In this document: piece by piece, positions 36,116 through 43,294 of the stretch
How the letters are laid out: each line of letters starts with the position of its first letter
Position numbering within the stretch: the stretch's first letter is position 1
From: Mesonia maritima
GTDB lineage: Bacteria > Bacteroidota > Bacteroidia > Flavobacteriales > Flavobacteriaceae
DNA: 64,000 nucleotides
NCBI RefSeq assembly: GCF_042433895.1
Contig: NZ_JBHLUA010000005.1
Span: forward strand, 149,305 to 213,304
Direction: 5' to 3'
The notes under the pieces: model-generated
The model's input: only the letters and a program-made list of their open reading frames with translations
What the model was told of the DNA's origin: nothing
Databases searched by the model: none
Position numbers and translations under genes: made by a program

Positions 36116-36994
36116 ATGAATTATAGAAAATCCCATTTTGCTTTCAACAAAAGTCAGCGAAATGGGATTTTTTTATTGGTAATTATTATTCTCATTTTAT
36201 TCTACGGAATGTATTATGTAAATAATTCTTCCAGTTTTAATATATTTTCAACTAATGAAGATTCGTTGGTTTCCTTTCAGCATTATATTGATTCTTTAAA
36301 GTTGAAGAAGAAAGAAAAGGAAACGTATAAAATTTATCCTTTCAACCCCAATTTCATTACTGATTATAAAGGCTACGTTTTAGGAATGACTCCAGCAGAA
36401 ATTGATCGTTTGCATGAATTCCGCGAAAAAGATAAATGGATAAATTCTAAAGCTGATTTTAAAAAAGTAACCGGCGTTTCAGATTCTTTATTAAATGAAA
36501 TTTCTCCTTATTTCAAATTTCCAGATTGGGTAATAGAAAAACGAAAGAGAGAAAAAACAAAGACTGCTGAAAAAACAGAACTTTCTTTCAGGGAGAAAAA
36601 AGATTTAAATTCTGCAACTAAAAAAGAATTACAAAAAATTAATGGAATAGGAGAGGCGTATTCTACGAGAATTATTCGCTACCGAACTAAAATAGGTGGT
36701 TTTGTAGATGATATTCAATTAAAAGATATTTATGGTTTAGATTATAAAACCGAGCAAAAAGTCTTAGAGAAATTTACAGTTAAAAATCCGCCAGAGATTC
36801 AAAAAATCGATATTAATAAAGCTACACTTATTCAGCTTTCAGAAATAATCTATTTTAATTATGAGCTTGCAAGGGAAATTATTGATTATCGAATTTTAAA
36901 TGAAGGAATCGATACTTTTGAGGAATTGGCAAAAATAGATGACTTTCCAAGCCATAAAATAGATAGAATAAAATTATATTTGCAAATCAAGTAG
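36116..36994 (+). CDS. ComEA-like helix-hairpin-helix protein
   Basis: A 292-aa protein with one N-terminal membrane segment (about residues 17-34) and several helix-hairpin-helix units: KDLNSATKKELQKINGIGEAYSTRIIRYR is the clearest, followed by KIDINKATLIQLSEI and a more degenerate unit before it (MTPAEIDRLHEFREKDKW). This resembles ComEA-type DNA-binding proteins, but the order differs and DNA uptake is not shown. It starts 10 nt after the symporter gene. Confidence 0.75.
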   Translation: MNYRKSHFAFNKSQRNGIFLLVIIILILFYGMYYVNNSSSFNIFSTNEDSLVSFQHYIDSLKLKKKEKETYKIYPFNPNFITDYKGYVLGMTPAEIDRLHEFREKDKWINSKADFKKVTGVSDSLLNEISPYFKFPDWVIEKRKREKTKTAEKTELSFREKKDLNSATKKELQKINGIGEAYSTRIIRYRTKIGGFVDDIQLKDIYGLDYKTEQKVLEKFTVKNPPEIQKIDINKATLIQLSEIIYFNYELAREIIDYRILNEGIDTFEELAKIDDFPSHKIDRIKLYLQIK

Positions 36995-37064
36995 AAATTG
37001 ACAATATAAAACGGAAAATTATTATATTTTCAGTTTCAATAAATAATCGCTTAAAAGAAAAATA

Positions 37065-38234
37065 ATGAACAGCATGTATTTTACAGAAGAACACGAGCTT
37101 TTTAGAAAAAGCCTTCAGGAATTTCTTCAAAAGGAAGTCGTTCCTCATATAGATAAATGGGAAAAAACCGGCACCATAGAACGTTTCATCTGGGAGAAAT
37201 TCGGAGAAATGGGCTATTTCGGTCTTAATTATCCTGAAGAATACGGCGGTTTAGATTTAGATATTTTCTACACGGTTATTTTCTTAGAAGAACTTCAAAA
37301 AATAAATTCAGGCGGTTTTGCAGCTGCAATGTGGGCGCACGCATATTTAGCAATGACGCACCTTAACAAAGAAGGTGACCATAGAATTAAAGAGAAATAT
37401 TTAGCGCCAAGTATTACGGGTGAAAAAATTGGTTGTCTTTGTATAACCGAGCCTTTTGGCGGTTCAGATGTTGCGGGAATGAAAAGTACTGCAATTAAAA
37501 AAGGCGATAAATACATTATAAATGGTTCAAAAACATTTATAACTAATGGTGTTTATTCAGATTATTTGGTAGTAGCTGCAAAAACTAATCCTGAATTAGG
37601 AAATAAAGGAATGAGCATCTTTGTTCTCGATAGAGATATGAAAGGAATTTCAGCAACAAAATTAGATAAATTAGGTTGGCGCGCTTCAGATACTGCAGAA
37701 ATAGCGTTTACGGATGTTGAGGTTCCTGCTGAAAATTTAATGGGCGAAGAAGGGCAAGGTTTTCCATATATAATGCAACATTTTGCATTAGAGCGTTTAA
37801 TTATGGGAATTAATTCCCACGCGAGAGCAGAATATGCTTTAAAATACGCGTTAGAATATATGGCAGATCGTACGGCTTTTGGTAAAACCATCGATAAATT
37901 TCAGGCTTTACGTCACAAAGCTGCAGATATTGCTAGTGAAGTGGAAATGTGTAAAGAGTTTAACTACTCGATAGCAAAGCGTTTAAATGAAGGCGAATAT
38001 GTTGTGAAAGAAGCGAGTATGTCTAAATTAATGTCGACTAAAATTGCCGATCAAGCCATTTACGATTGCCTTCAATTTTTAGGCGGTTATGGTTATATGG
38101 AAGATTATCCGTTAGCAAGAATGTTACGCGATAGTCGTTTAGGACCTATCGGCGGAGGAACTTCTGAAATTTTGAGAGAAATTATCGCTAAAATGATAAT
38201 CGACAAAAAAGAATACAAACCAGCGGCGAAGTAA
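37065..38234 (+). CDS. acyl-CoA dehydrogenase
   Basis: A 389-aa FAD-dependent acyl-CoA dehydrogenase. Signatures are CLCITEPFGGSDVAGMKSTA and QFLGGYGYMEDYPLARMLRDSR, and the C-terminal GGTSEILREIIAKMI. It oxidises acyl-CoA to enoyl-CoA with an electron-transfer flavoprotein; chain length unknown. Length is normal for the family. A 26-bp part of its 3' end is duplicated just downstream. Confidence 0.92.
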   Translation: MNSMYFTEEHELFRKSLQEFLQKEVVPHIDKWEKTGTIERFIWEKFGEMGYFGLNYPEEYGGLDLDIFYTVIFLEELQKINSGGFAAAMWAHAYLAMTHLNKEGDHRIKEKYLAPSITGEKIGCLCITEPFGGSDVAGMKSTAIKKGDKYIINGSKTFITNGVYSDYLVVAAKTNPELGNKGMSIFVLDRDMKGISATKLDKLGWRASDTAEIAFTDVEVPAENLMGEEGQGFPYIMQHFALERLIMGINSHARAEYALKYALEYMADRTAFGKTIDKFQALRHKAADIASEVEMCKEFNYSIAKRLNEGEYVVKEASMSKLMSTKIADQAIYDCLQFLGGYGYMEDYPLARMLRDSRLGPIGGGTSEILREIIAKMIIDKKEYKPAAK

Positions 38235-38306
38235 TTTTTTAGATTATTTTTTTAGCGAAAATTGGCAATTTTTATCGCTAAAATGATAATCAACAAAGTA
38301 ATTTTT
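38181..38306 (+). repeat. partial direct duplication of the acyl-CoA dehydrogenase 3' end
   Basis: The 26 bases at 38182-38207 inside the gene recur at 38272-38297 with one mismatch. In the second copy the following coding bases are deleted, but the stop region GTAATTTTT is kept (38231-38239 and 38298-38306). The second copy is therefore a duplicated gene end with an internal deletion of about 23 bp. Confidence 0.75.
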
Positions 38307-38320
38307 CAGGAATATTTTTT

Positions 38321-38366
38321 AACAGCTCGTCTTTAATTGCCTGAACACGAGCTGTTTTAGTTTTAT
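38321..38366 (+). terminator. hairpin terminator downstream of the acyl-CoA dehydrogenase gene
   Basis: Perfect 10-bp stem AACAGCTCGT / ACGAGCTGTT with a 16-nt loop, followed by TTAGTTTT. Confidence 0.65.
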
Positions 38367-38387
38367 GAAAAATAATTTAGAGTCAAG

Positions 38388-38417
38388 TTGCAAATTTGAA
38401 AATTAGTATTATTTTTG
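38388..38417 (+). promoter_or_regulatory. promoter of rpsU
   Basis: TTG at 38388-38390 and TATTTTTG at 38410-38417, spacing 19 nt, matching the Bacteroidota consensus closely. The predicted leader is about 30 nt and contains the strong Shine-Dalgarno. Confidence 0.7.
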
Positions 38418-38434
38418 CCGCTTGCAATTGCAAA

Positions 38435-38448
38435 AGAAAGGAGGTGAT
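38435..38448 (+). promoter_or_regulatory. extended Shine-Dalgarno of rpsU
   Basis: AGAAAGGAGGTGAT is complementary over 14 nt to the usual 3' tail of 16S rRNA. The GGAGG ends 10 nt before the ATG. In most genes of this window no such element exists. In Flavobacterium, protein bS21 helps hide the anti-Shine-Dalgarno in the ribosome and rpsU is one of the few strongly SD-bearing genes, which allows autoregulation; the same setting is seen here. Confidence 0.85.
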
Positions 38449-38454
38449 GAACAC

Positions 38455-38649
38455 ATGTTAGTTATACCAGTTAAAGACGGAGAAAACATAGAACGAGCGT
38501 TAAAGCGTTTTAAACGTAAATTCGACCGTACAAAAACAATGCGTCAGTTACGTGAGCGCCAAACTTTTACGAAGCCTTCTGTAGCAAAAAGAGCAAAGGT
38601 TCAGAAAGCGCAGTACATTCAGCACTTAAGAGATCAAGAAAACATCTAA
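38455..38649 (+). CDS. rpsU: 30S ribosomal protein bS21
   Basis: A 64-aa basic small-subunit protein with the canonical N-terminus MLVIPVKDGENIERALKRFK and a basic C-terminal half (MRQLRERQTFTKPSVAKR). The ATG at 38455 is set by the family N-terminus and by the strong Shine-Dalgarno ending 6 nt before it. Upstream in-frame ATGs would add an unlikely tail. bS21 sits at the platform next to the 16S 3' end, where in this phylum it contributes to sequestering the anti-SD. Its terminator overlaps the following xer promoter. Confidence 0.95.
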   Translation: MLVIPVKDGENIERALKRFKRKFDRTKTMRQLRERQTFTKPSVAKRAKVQKAQYIQHLRDQENI

Positions 38650-38670
38650 TTAAGGAGTTGAGAAATAGAT

Positions 38671-38719
38671 AACTGTTGATTGATAAAGTTTAGTAACTTT
38701 GTTAGTCAACAGTTTTTTT
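38671..38719 (+). terminator. rpsU terminator that spans the xer promoter
   Basis: AACTGTTGA (38671-38679) pairs perfectly with TCAACAGTT (38706-38714), then T7 runs up to the xer ATG. The 26-nt loop contains a promoter-like TAACTTTG. Confidence 0.6.
38676..38701 (+). promoter_or_regulatory. putative promoter of the xer gene inside the terminator loop
   Basis: TTG at 38676-38678 and TAACTTTG at 38694-38701, spacing 15 nt, slightly short of consensus. The predicted start is about 12 nt before the ATG at 38720. Confidence 0.45.
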
Positions 38720-39607
38720 ATGCCATTTTCTCAATTCATAGAATACCTTCGGTTCGAAAAAAAATATTCCGAACATACCATTCTCGCCTATCAAAAAGAC
38801 CTCGAAAATTTTGCTAAATTTGTTCAAGCTAATTTTGAAGTTCAAGATTTAACCACAGTAAATTATTCTATTATCCGTTCTTGGGTTATTCACTTATCTG
38901 AAAAAGGAATTAATAGCCGAAGTATAAATCGAAAGATATCTTCCTTAAAAGCATATTATAAATTTTTGCTGAGAACGCATCAAATTGAACAAACACCTTT
39001 AGCAAAACACAAAGCATTAAAAACCGAAAAGAAAATTCAAGTTCCGTTTTCTCAAAAAGAGTTAGAAGAAGGTTTAGCCTTATTAAATGAAGATAATTTT
39101 GAAGCCTTACGTGATAAACTTATCATCGAGTTGCTTTATACAACGGGGATGCGACGTGCAGAATTAATAAATATAAAACTCCAGAATATTTCCATTGCTC
39201 AAGAGACTGTAAAAATTTTAGGAAAAAGAAACAAAGAAAGAATTCTTCCCTTACTTCCTTTTGTAATTGAAACCCTAAAAAAATATATAAAAAAGCGAAA
39301 TGAACTCAATAAAATTGAAGATGAAACGTTCTTATTAATAACCAGCAAAGGTTCTAAAATATATGAGACGCTTGTTTACCGAACCATAACAAATTATTTT
39401 AGTAAGGTTTCAACTAAAACAAAAAGGAGTCCACATATTATTAGACACACCTTTGCGACGCATCTGCTTGATGAAGGAGCAAATTTAAATGATGTAAAAG
39501 TGTTGTTAGGTCACGCTAGTTTAGCTTCCACGCAAGTGTACACACATAATAGCATGGCAGCTTTAAGTAAAGTATATAAAAATTCACACCCGCGGAATAA
39601 AAATTAA
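38720..39607 (+). CDS. tyrosine recombinase XerC/XerD-type
   Basis: A 295-aa site-specific recombinase. The N-terminal SAM-like domain has YSEHTILAYQKDLENF, and the catalytic domain shows the Arg in TTGMRRAELINI, HIIRHTFATHLL (His and Arg), the His in LGHASLASTQVYTH and the tyrosine nucleophile in that segment. Length and position next to rpsU fit the chromosomal dimer-resolution recombinase of flavobacteria rather than an integrase. I do not decide between XerC and XerD. The start is at the conserved MPFSQFIEYL. Confidence 0.9.
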   Translation: MPFSQFIEYLRFEKKYSEHTILAYQKDLENFAKFVQANFEVQDLTTVNYSIIRSWVIHLSEKGINSRSINRKISSLKAYYKFLLRTHQIEQTPLAKHKALKTEKKIQVPFSQKELEEGLALLNEDNFEALRDKLIIELLYTTGMRRAELINIKLQNISIAQETVKILGKRNKERILPLLPFVIETLKKYIKKRNELNKIEDETFLLITSKGSKIYETLVYRTITNYFSKVSTKTKRSPHIIRHTFATHLLDEGANLNDVKVLLGHASLASTQVYTHNSMAALSKVYKNSHPRNKN

Positions 39608-39641
39608 CCTTAACCTGAATATTAACTAAACACTAAATTTT

Positions 39642-39944
39642 ATGAAAGTAACTGTTCAATCCGTAAATTTCAATGCAGACCAAAAATTAATCAATTTTGT
39701 AGAGCAAAAATTGAATAAGCTTGAAAACCGTTTCGATAAGATTATTTATGCTGATGTATTCCTAAAATTGGAGAATACCAATGAGCCGGAAAATAAAATA
39801 ACAGAAATTTTAATAAGTGTTCCAGGAAATGAATTAGTAGTTAAAAAAACGAATAAAAAATTTGAAGAAGGTGTAGATGAGGGAGTTAACACACTTCTTA
39901 GACAGCTTCAAAAGCGAAAAGAGAAGATAAGAGCCTACGCTTAG
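39642..39944 (+). CDS. hpf: ribosome hibernation promoting factor (short form)
   Basis: A 100-aa protein of the HPF/RaiA family, which binds the 30S decoding region during stationary phase. It has the beta-alpha-beta-beta-beta-alpha pattern with FNADQKLINFVEQKLNKLENRF and ending LRQLQKRKEKIRAY. The C-terminal dimerisation domain of long HPF is absent. It lies 34 nt after xer, and a hairpin with a T-tract follows at 40009. Confidence 0.9.
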   Translation: MKVTVQSVNFNADQKLINFVEQKLNKLENRFDKIIYADVFLKLENTNEPENKITEILISVPGNELVVKKTNKKFEEGVDEGVNTLLRQLQKRKEKIRAYA

Positions 39945-39976
39945 AAAACTTTTTTTGAAAAAAAAATAAAAAAGTT

Positions 39977-40006
39977 TTGTAGAAATAATAAACAGTCTTA
40001 TATTTG
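39977..40006 (+). promoter_or_regulatory. promoter of the tRNA/tuf region
   Basis: TTG at 39977-39979 and TATATTTG at 39999-40006, spacing 19 nt. The next bases are CAGT and then the hairpin of the following entry, so the transcript would start at or just inside that hairpin. Confidence 0.65.
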
Positions 40007-40008
40007 CA

Positions 40009-40036
40009 GTCCGTTATCGATAACGGGCTTTTTTTA
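40009..40036 (+). terminator. hairpin with T-tract immediately downstream of the tRNA promoter
   Basis: Stem GTCCGTTA / TAACGGGC (one G-T pair), loop TCGA, then an eight-T run. It can terminate hpf; if the tRNA promoter fires just upstream it could also act as an early attenuator. Confidence 0.7.
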
Positions 40037-40056
40037 GTGAAAAGTTGAACTAAAAA

Positions 40057-40130
40057 GCCGATGTAGCTCAGCTGGCTAGAGCAGCTGATTTGTAATCAGC
40101 AGGTCGTGGGTTCGAGTCCCTCCATCGGCT
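40057..40130 (+). tRNA. tRNA-Thr (TGT anticodon)
   Basis: 74 nt, acceptor GCCGATG / CATCGGC, anticodon loop TTTGTAA, T-arm TTCGAGTCC. First of a cluster of four. Confidence 0.95.
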
Positions 40131-40173
40131 CTGTTCTATGAAATTTTGATTTGATTGATGAATAATCAAATTT

Positions 40174-40256
40174 GGGGAGATACTCAAGCGGCCAACGAGG
40201 ACAGACTGTAAATCTGTTGTCTTTAGACTTCGCAGGTTCGAATCCTGCTCTCCCCA
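40174..40256 (+). tRNA. tRNA-Tyr (GTA anticodon)
   Basis: 83 nt with a long variable arm as expected for tRNA-Tyr. Acceptor GGGGAGA / TCTCCCC, anticodon loop CTGTAAA. Confidence 0.95.
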
Positions 40257-40357
40257 CAATAATTTCTTAAATAGAAATTGTATTAAAGTTAACGCTTTAA
40301 GGTCGCTGAGCATTAGCGCGGTGATTCATTAATTTACGGAATATAATTCCAGGTAAT

Positions 40358-40430
40358 GCGGGAGTAGCTCAGTTGGTAGAGCGTCAGCCTTCCAAGCTGA
40401 ATGTCGCCGGTTCGAACCCGGTCTCCCGCT
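40358..40430 (+). tRNA. tRNA-Gly (TCC anticodon)
   Basis: 73 nt, acceptor GCGGGAG / CTCCCGC, anticodon loop with TCC. The 101-nt spacer before it contains a short CGCT...AGCG hairpin. Confidence 0.95.
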
Positions 40431-40463
40431 CTTTAAATTCTTTAGAGAGTTTAAGAGTTTTAC

Positions 40464-40535
40464 GCCGACGTAGCTCAGGGGTAGAGCGTTTCCTTGGTAA
40501 GGAAGAGGTCACGAGTTCAAATCTCGTCGTTGGCT
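40464..40535 (+). tRNA. tRNA-Thr (GGT anticodon)
   Basis: 72 nt, acceptor GCCGACG / CGTTGGC (with G-T pairing), anticodon loop TTGGTAA. Last of the cluster before tuf. Confidence 0.93.
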
Positions 40536-40570
40536 CTATTTTGAAGGAGTGATTTCGTTGCAGATAGTTT

Positions 40571-40604
40571 AAAAACCTGGCTCTCTTGAGCTTTAGGTTT
40601 TTTG
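40571..40604 (+). terminator. terminator-like hairpin between tRNA-Thr and tuf
   Basis: AAAACCTGGCTC and GAGCTTTAGGTTTT pair around TCTT, then T-run. It may end the tRNA transcript or attenuate read-through into tuf. Confidence 0.7.
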
Positions 40605-40657
40605 TATTGAATAAAATTGAACACTAATATATAACTAAGATTAAATAAGTATTAATT

Positions 40658-41845
40658 ATGGCAAAGGAAACTTATGATCGTTCCAAACCGCACTTGAATA
40701 TTGGTACGATTGGACACGTAGATCACGGAAAAACGACTTTAACAGCAGCAATTACAAAAGTAATGGCTGATGCTGGATATTCAGAAGCTAGTGCATTTGA
40801 TCAAATTGATAATGCTCCGGAAGAAAAAGAAAGAGGTATTACAATTAACTCTTCTCACGTAGAATACCAAACTGCAAATCGTCACTATGCGCACGTTGAC
40901 TGTCCAGGTCACGCCGATTATGTGAAGAATATGGTTACTGGTGCTGCTCAGATGGACGGTGCTATTCTTGTAGTTGCGGCTACAGATGGTCCAATGCCAC
41001 AAACTCGTGAGCATATCTTATTAGGTCGTCAGGTAGGTATTCCTAGAATTGTTACTTTCTTGAATAAAGTAGACTTAGTAGATGATGAGGAATTATTAGA
41101 GCTTGTTGAAATGGAAGTTAGAGATTTACTTTCTTTCTACGAGTATGATGGAGATAATGCTCCTGTAATTTCTGGGTCAGCTTTAGGTGCTTTAGAAGGT
41201 GAAGAAAAATGGTCTAAAACTGTTTTAGATCTTATGGAAGCAGTAGATGAGTGGATTGAATTGCCTCAACGTGATGTTGATAAGGAATTCTTAATGCCTA
41301 TCGAAGATGTATTCTCAATTACTGGACGTGGTACAGTTGCAACTGGTCGTATTGAAACTGGTGTAGCTAATACTGGAGATCCTGTAGAAATTATCGGAAT
41401 GGGAGCTGAGAAATTAACCTCTACAATTACAGGGGTTGAGATGTTCCGTAAGATTCTTGATAGAGGTGAAGCTGGAGATAACGTTGGTATCTTGTTAAGA
41501 GGTATTGAGAAATCTCAAATTTCAAGAGGTATGGTTATCTGTAAGCCAGGTTCTGTAACTCCTCACGCTAAATTTAAAGCAGAGGTTTATATCTTGAAAA
41601 AAGAAGAAGGTGGTCGTCACACACCATTCCATAATAACTACCGCCCCCAGTTTTACGTACGTACTACTGATGTAACAGGTACGATTAATCTTCCTGATGG
41701 AGTAGAAATGGTAATGCCAGGTGATAACTTAACAATTACTGTAGAGCTTATCCAAACAATTGCGATGAATGTAGGTTTACGTTTCGCGATTCGTGAAGGA
41801 GGTAGAACAGTAGGTGCTGGACAGGTTACTGAAATTTTAGACTAA
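40658..41845 (+). CDS. tuf: elongation factor Tu
   Basis: A 395-aa translation elongation GTPase that delivers aminoacyl-tRNA. Motifs are GHVDHGKTTLTAA (G1), GITINSSHVEY (G2), DCPGHADYVKNM (G3), NKVDLVD (G4) and SALG (G5), and the C-terminal domain ends GGRTVGAGQVTEILD. It leads the tuf-tRNA-Trp-secE-nusG-rplKAJL-rpoBC block. Only this tuf copy is in the window. Confidence 0.99.
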   Translation: MAKETYDRSKPHLNIGTIGHVDHGKTTLTAAITKVMADAGYSEASAFDQIDNAPEEKERGITINSSHVEYQTANRHYAHVDCPGHADYVKNMVTGAAQMDGAILVVAATDGPMPQTREHILLGRQVGIPRIVTFLNKVDLVDDEELLELVEMEVRDLLSFYEYDGDNAPVISGSALGALEGEEKWSKTVLDLMEAVDEWIELPQRDVDKEFLMPIEDVFSITGRGTVATGRIETGVANTGDPVEIIGMGAEKLTSTITGVEMFRKILDRGEAGDNVGILLRGIEKSQISRGMVICKPGSVTPHAKFKAEVYILKKEEGGRHTPFHNNYRPQFYVRTTDVTGTINLPDGVEMVMPGDNLTITVELIQTIAMNVGLRFAIREGGRTVGAGQVTEILD

Positions 41846-41870
41846 AAAAATAGTCAATTAATATACCAAA

Positions 41871-41904
41871 GTTAAGGTGTTCCGTGAGAACGGAATACCT
41901 TGAC
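41871..41904 (+). other. long stable hairpin with GAGA tetraloop between tuf and tRNA-Trp
   Basis: Fifteen paired positions, GTTAAGGTGTTCCGT with ACGGAATACCTTGAC (two G-T pairs), closed by the GNRA-type loop GAGA. No T-run follows, so it looks like a processing or stabilising element rather than a terminator. Confidence 0.75.
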
Positions 41905-41912
41905 TTGTATCT

Positions 41913-41985
41913 ACGGGTTTAGCTCAGTTGGTAGAGCACTGGTCTCCAAAACCAGGTGTCGGGAGTTCGAGCCTCTCAACCCGTG
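41913..41985 (+). tRNA. tRNA-Trp (CCA anticodon)
   Basis: 73 nt, acceptor ACGGGTT / AACCCGT, anticodon loop CTCCAAA, discriminator G. It lies between tuf and secE, a common arrangement in bacteria. Confidence 0.95.
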
Positions 41986-42001
41986 CAAATACAGAATAAC
42001 G

Positions 42002-42199
42002 ATGGCAGGAATTGTAAATTATATATCACAATCATACGATGAATTAAAAAACCACGTAACTTGGCCTTCATTTGCTGAAGCGCAAAGATTATCGGTTTTA
42101 GTTCTTGTGTTTTCAATTATTTTTTCTTTAGCAATTTGGGGAGTAGACACGGTTTTCGGTGAGTTAGTCGAAGAATACTTCATCTGGGTAAAATCCTAA
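42002..42199 (+). CDS. secE: preprotein translocase subunit SecE
   Basis: A 65-aa single-span inner-membrane protein. The amphipathic YDELKNHVTWPSFAEAQ precedes the membrane helix (VLVLVFSIIFSLAIWGVDTVF), the diagnostic SecE layout. The start at 42002 avoids reading from inside tRNA-Trp. Partner SecY and SecG are elsewhere. nusG follows after 12 nt. Confidence 0.95.
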   Translation: MAGIVNYISQSYDELKNHVTWPSFAEAQRLSVLVLVFSIIFSLAIWGVDTVFGELVEEYFIWVKS

Positions 42200-42211
42200 A
42201 ACTTAATTGCA

Positions 42212-42763
42212 ATGGCTGAAGATAAATTGAAAAAATGGTATGTAGTCCGCTCTGTTAGCGGTCAGGAAAATAAAATCAAAGACTATATTGAGAAAGAAAT
42301 AGCTCATCAGGGTCTTGAAGATTATGTAGAAGATATATTAGTTCCTACAGAGAAAGTTATTCAAATTCGTAACGGGAAAAAAATAAATAAAGAACGTGTT
42401 TATTTTCCAGGTTACGTTATGGTAAAGGCGAATTTAGGAGGAGAAATTCCTCACATCATAAAAGGAATAAATGGAGTAATTGGATTTCTTGGTGAAACAA
42501 AAGGAGGAGATCCTGTTCCCTTAAGGAAATCTGAAGTTAACAGAATGCTAGGGAAAGTTGATGAGTTGTCTGTGAAGACTGATAATGTTGCTATTCCTTA
42601 TACGGTAGGTGAAACGATAAAAGTGATCGATGGTCCTTTTAATGGTTTTAATGGTACTGTAGAAAAAGTAAATGAAGAGAAACGTAAGCTTGAGGTAATG
42701 GTTAAGATTTTCGGAAGAAAAACACCGTTAGAGCTTAGTTACATGCAAGTAGAGAAAGTTTAA
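42212..42763 (+). CDS. nusG: transcription termination/antitermination protein NusG
   Basis: A 183-aa protein with an NGN domain (KKWYVVRSVSGQENKIKDYIEKE) and a C-terminal KOW domain (VGETIKVIDGPFNGFNGTVEKVNEEKRKLEVMV). It binds RNA polymerase and couples it to ribosomes or Rho. It lies between secE and rplK, as in most bacteria. Confidence 0.98.
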   Translation: MAEDKLKKWYVVRSVSGQENKIKDYIEKEIAHQGLEDYVEDILVPTEKVIQIRNGKKINKERVYFPGYVMVKANLGGEIPHIIKGINGVIGFLGETKGGDPVPLRKSEVNRMLGKVDELSVKTDNVAIPYTVGETIKVIDGPFNGFNGTVEKVNEEKRKLEVMVKIFGRKTPLELSYMQVEKV

Positions 42764-42838
42764 GTTGTTACGCTTATATAATTAGAATTATTCTTAATGC
42801 TTCCACTTTTAAAAATAATTCAAATTAAAAATTAAAAA

Positions 42839-43276
42839 ATGGCAAAAGAAGTAAGTAAGGTTGTAAAACTACAAGTACGCGGAGGTGCGGCTAATCCTTC
42901 ACCACCAGTTGGACCTGCTTTAGGTGCTGCCGGAGTAAATATCATGGAATTCTGTAAGCAATTCAATGGTCGTACTCAAGATAAGGCAGGAAAAGTATTG
43001 CCGGTTGTGATTACAGTTTATAAAGATAAGTCTTTCGACTTTGTTATAAAAACTCCACCCGCGGCCGTTCAAATATTAGAAGCAGCTAAAACTAAGAAGG
43101 GATCAGGTGAACCTAACCGTAAGAAAATAGCTAGTGTTTCTTGGGATCAAGTAAGAGCTATCGCCGAAGATAAAATGCAAGACTTAAATGCATTTACTGT
43201 AGAATCAGCTATGAAAATGGTTGCAGGTACAGCTCGTTCAATGGGAGTAACTATCAAAGGTGATGCACCGTTTTAA
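42839..43276 (+). CDS. rplK: 50S ribosomal protein uL11
   Basis: 145 aa, with KLQVRGGAANPSPPVGPALGAAGVNIMEFCK at the N-terminus and VAGTARSMGVTI near the end. It forms the GTPase-associated centre stalk base with 23S rRNA. rplA follows after 18 nt. Confidence 0.99.
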   Translation: MAKEVSKVVKLQVRGGAANPSPPVGPALGAAGVNIMEFCKQFNGRTQDKAGKVLPVVITVYKDKSFDFVIKTPPAAVQILEAAKTKKGSGEPNRKKIASVSWDQVRAIAEDKMQDLNAFTVESAMKMVAGTARSMGVTIKGDAPF

Positions 43277-43294
43277 TCCAAAAAGAAATTAAGA

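Noticed and set aside
38720..39607. Tyrosine recombinase as evidence of an integrated element
   Set aside because: Its length, motifs and location beside rpsU fit the chromosomal Xer recombinase; there is no attachment-site repeat or mobile gene nearby.
40068..40313. 81-aa minus-strand frame across tRNA-Thr and tRNA-Tyr
   Set aside because: It is made of tRNA sequence on the opposite strand, which explains phrases such as RWRDSNPRPADYKSAAL; these are well-known false proteins.
40057..40535. tRNA cluster as an integration site
   Set aside because: All four tRNAs are complete, and no duplicated tRNA 3' end or integrase is next to them.
41900..42001. N-terminal extension of secE
   Set aside because: The extra 34 codons are translated tRNA-Trp sequence; the secE start is the ATG at 42002.
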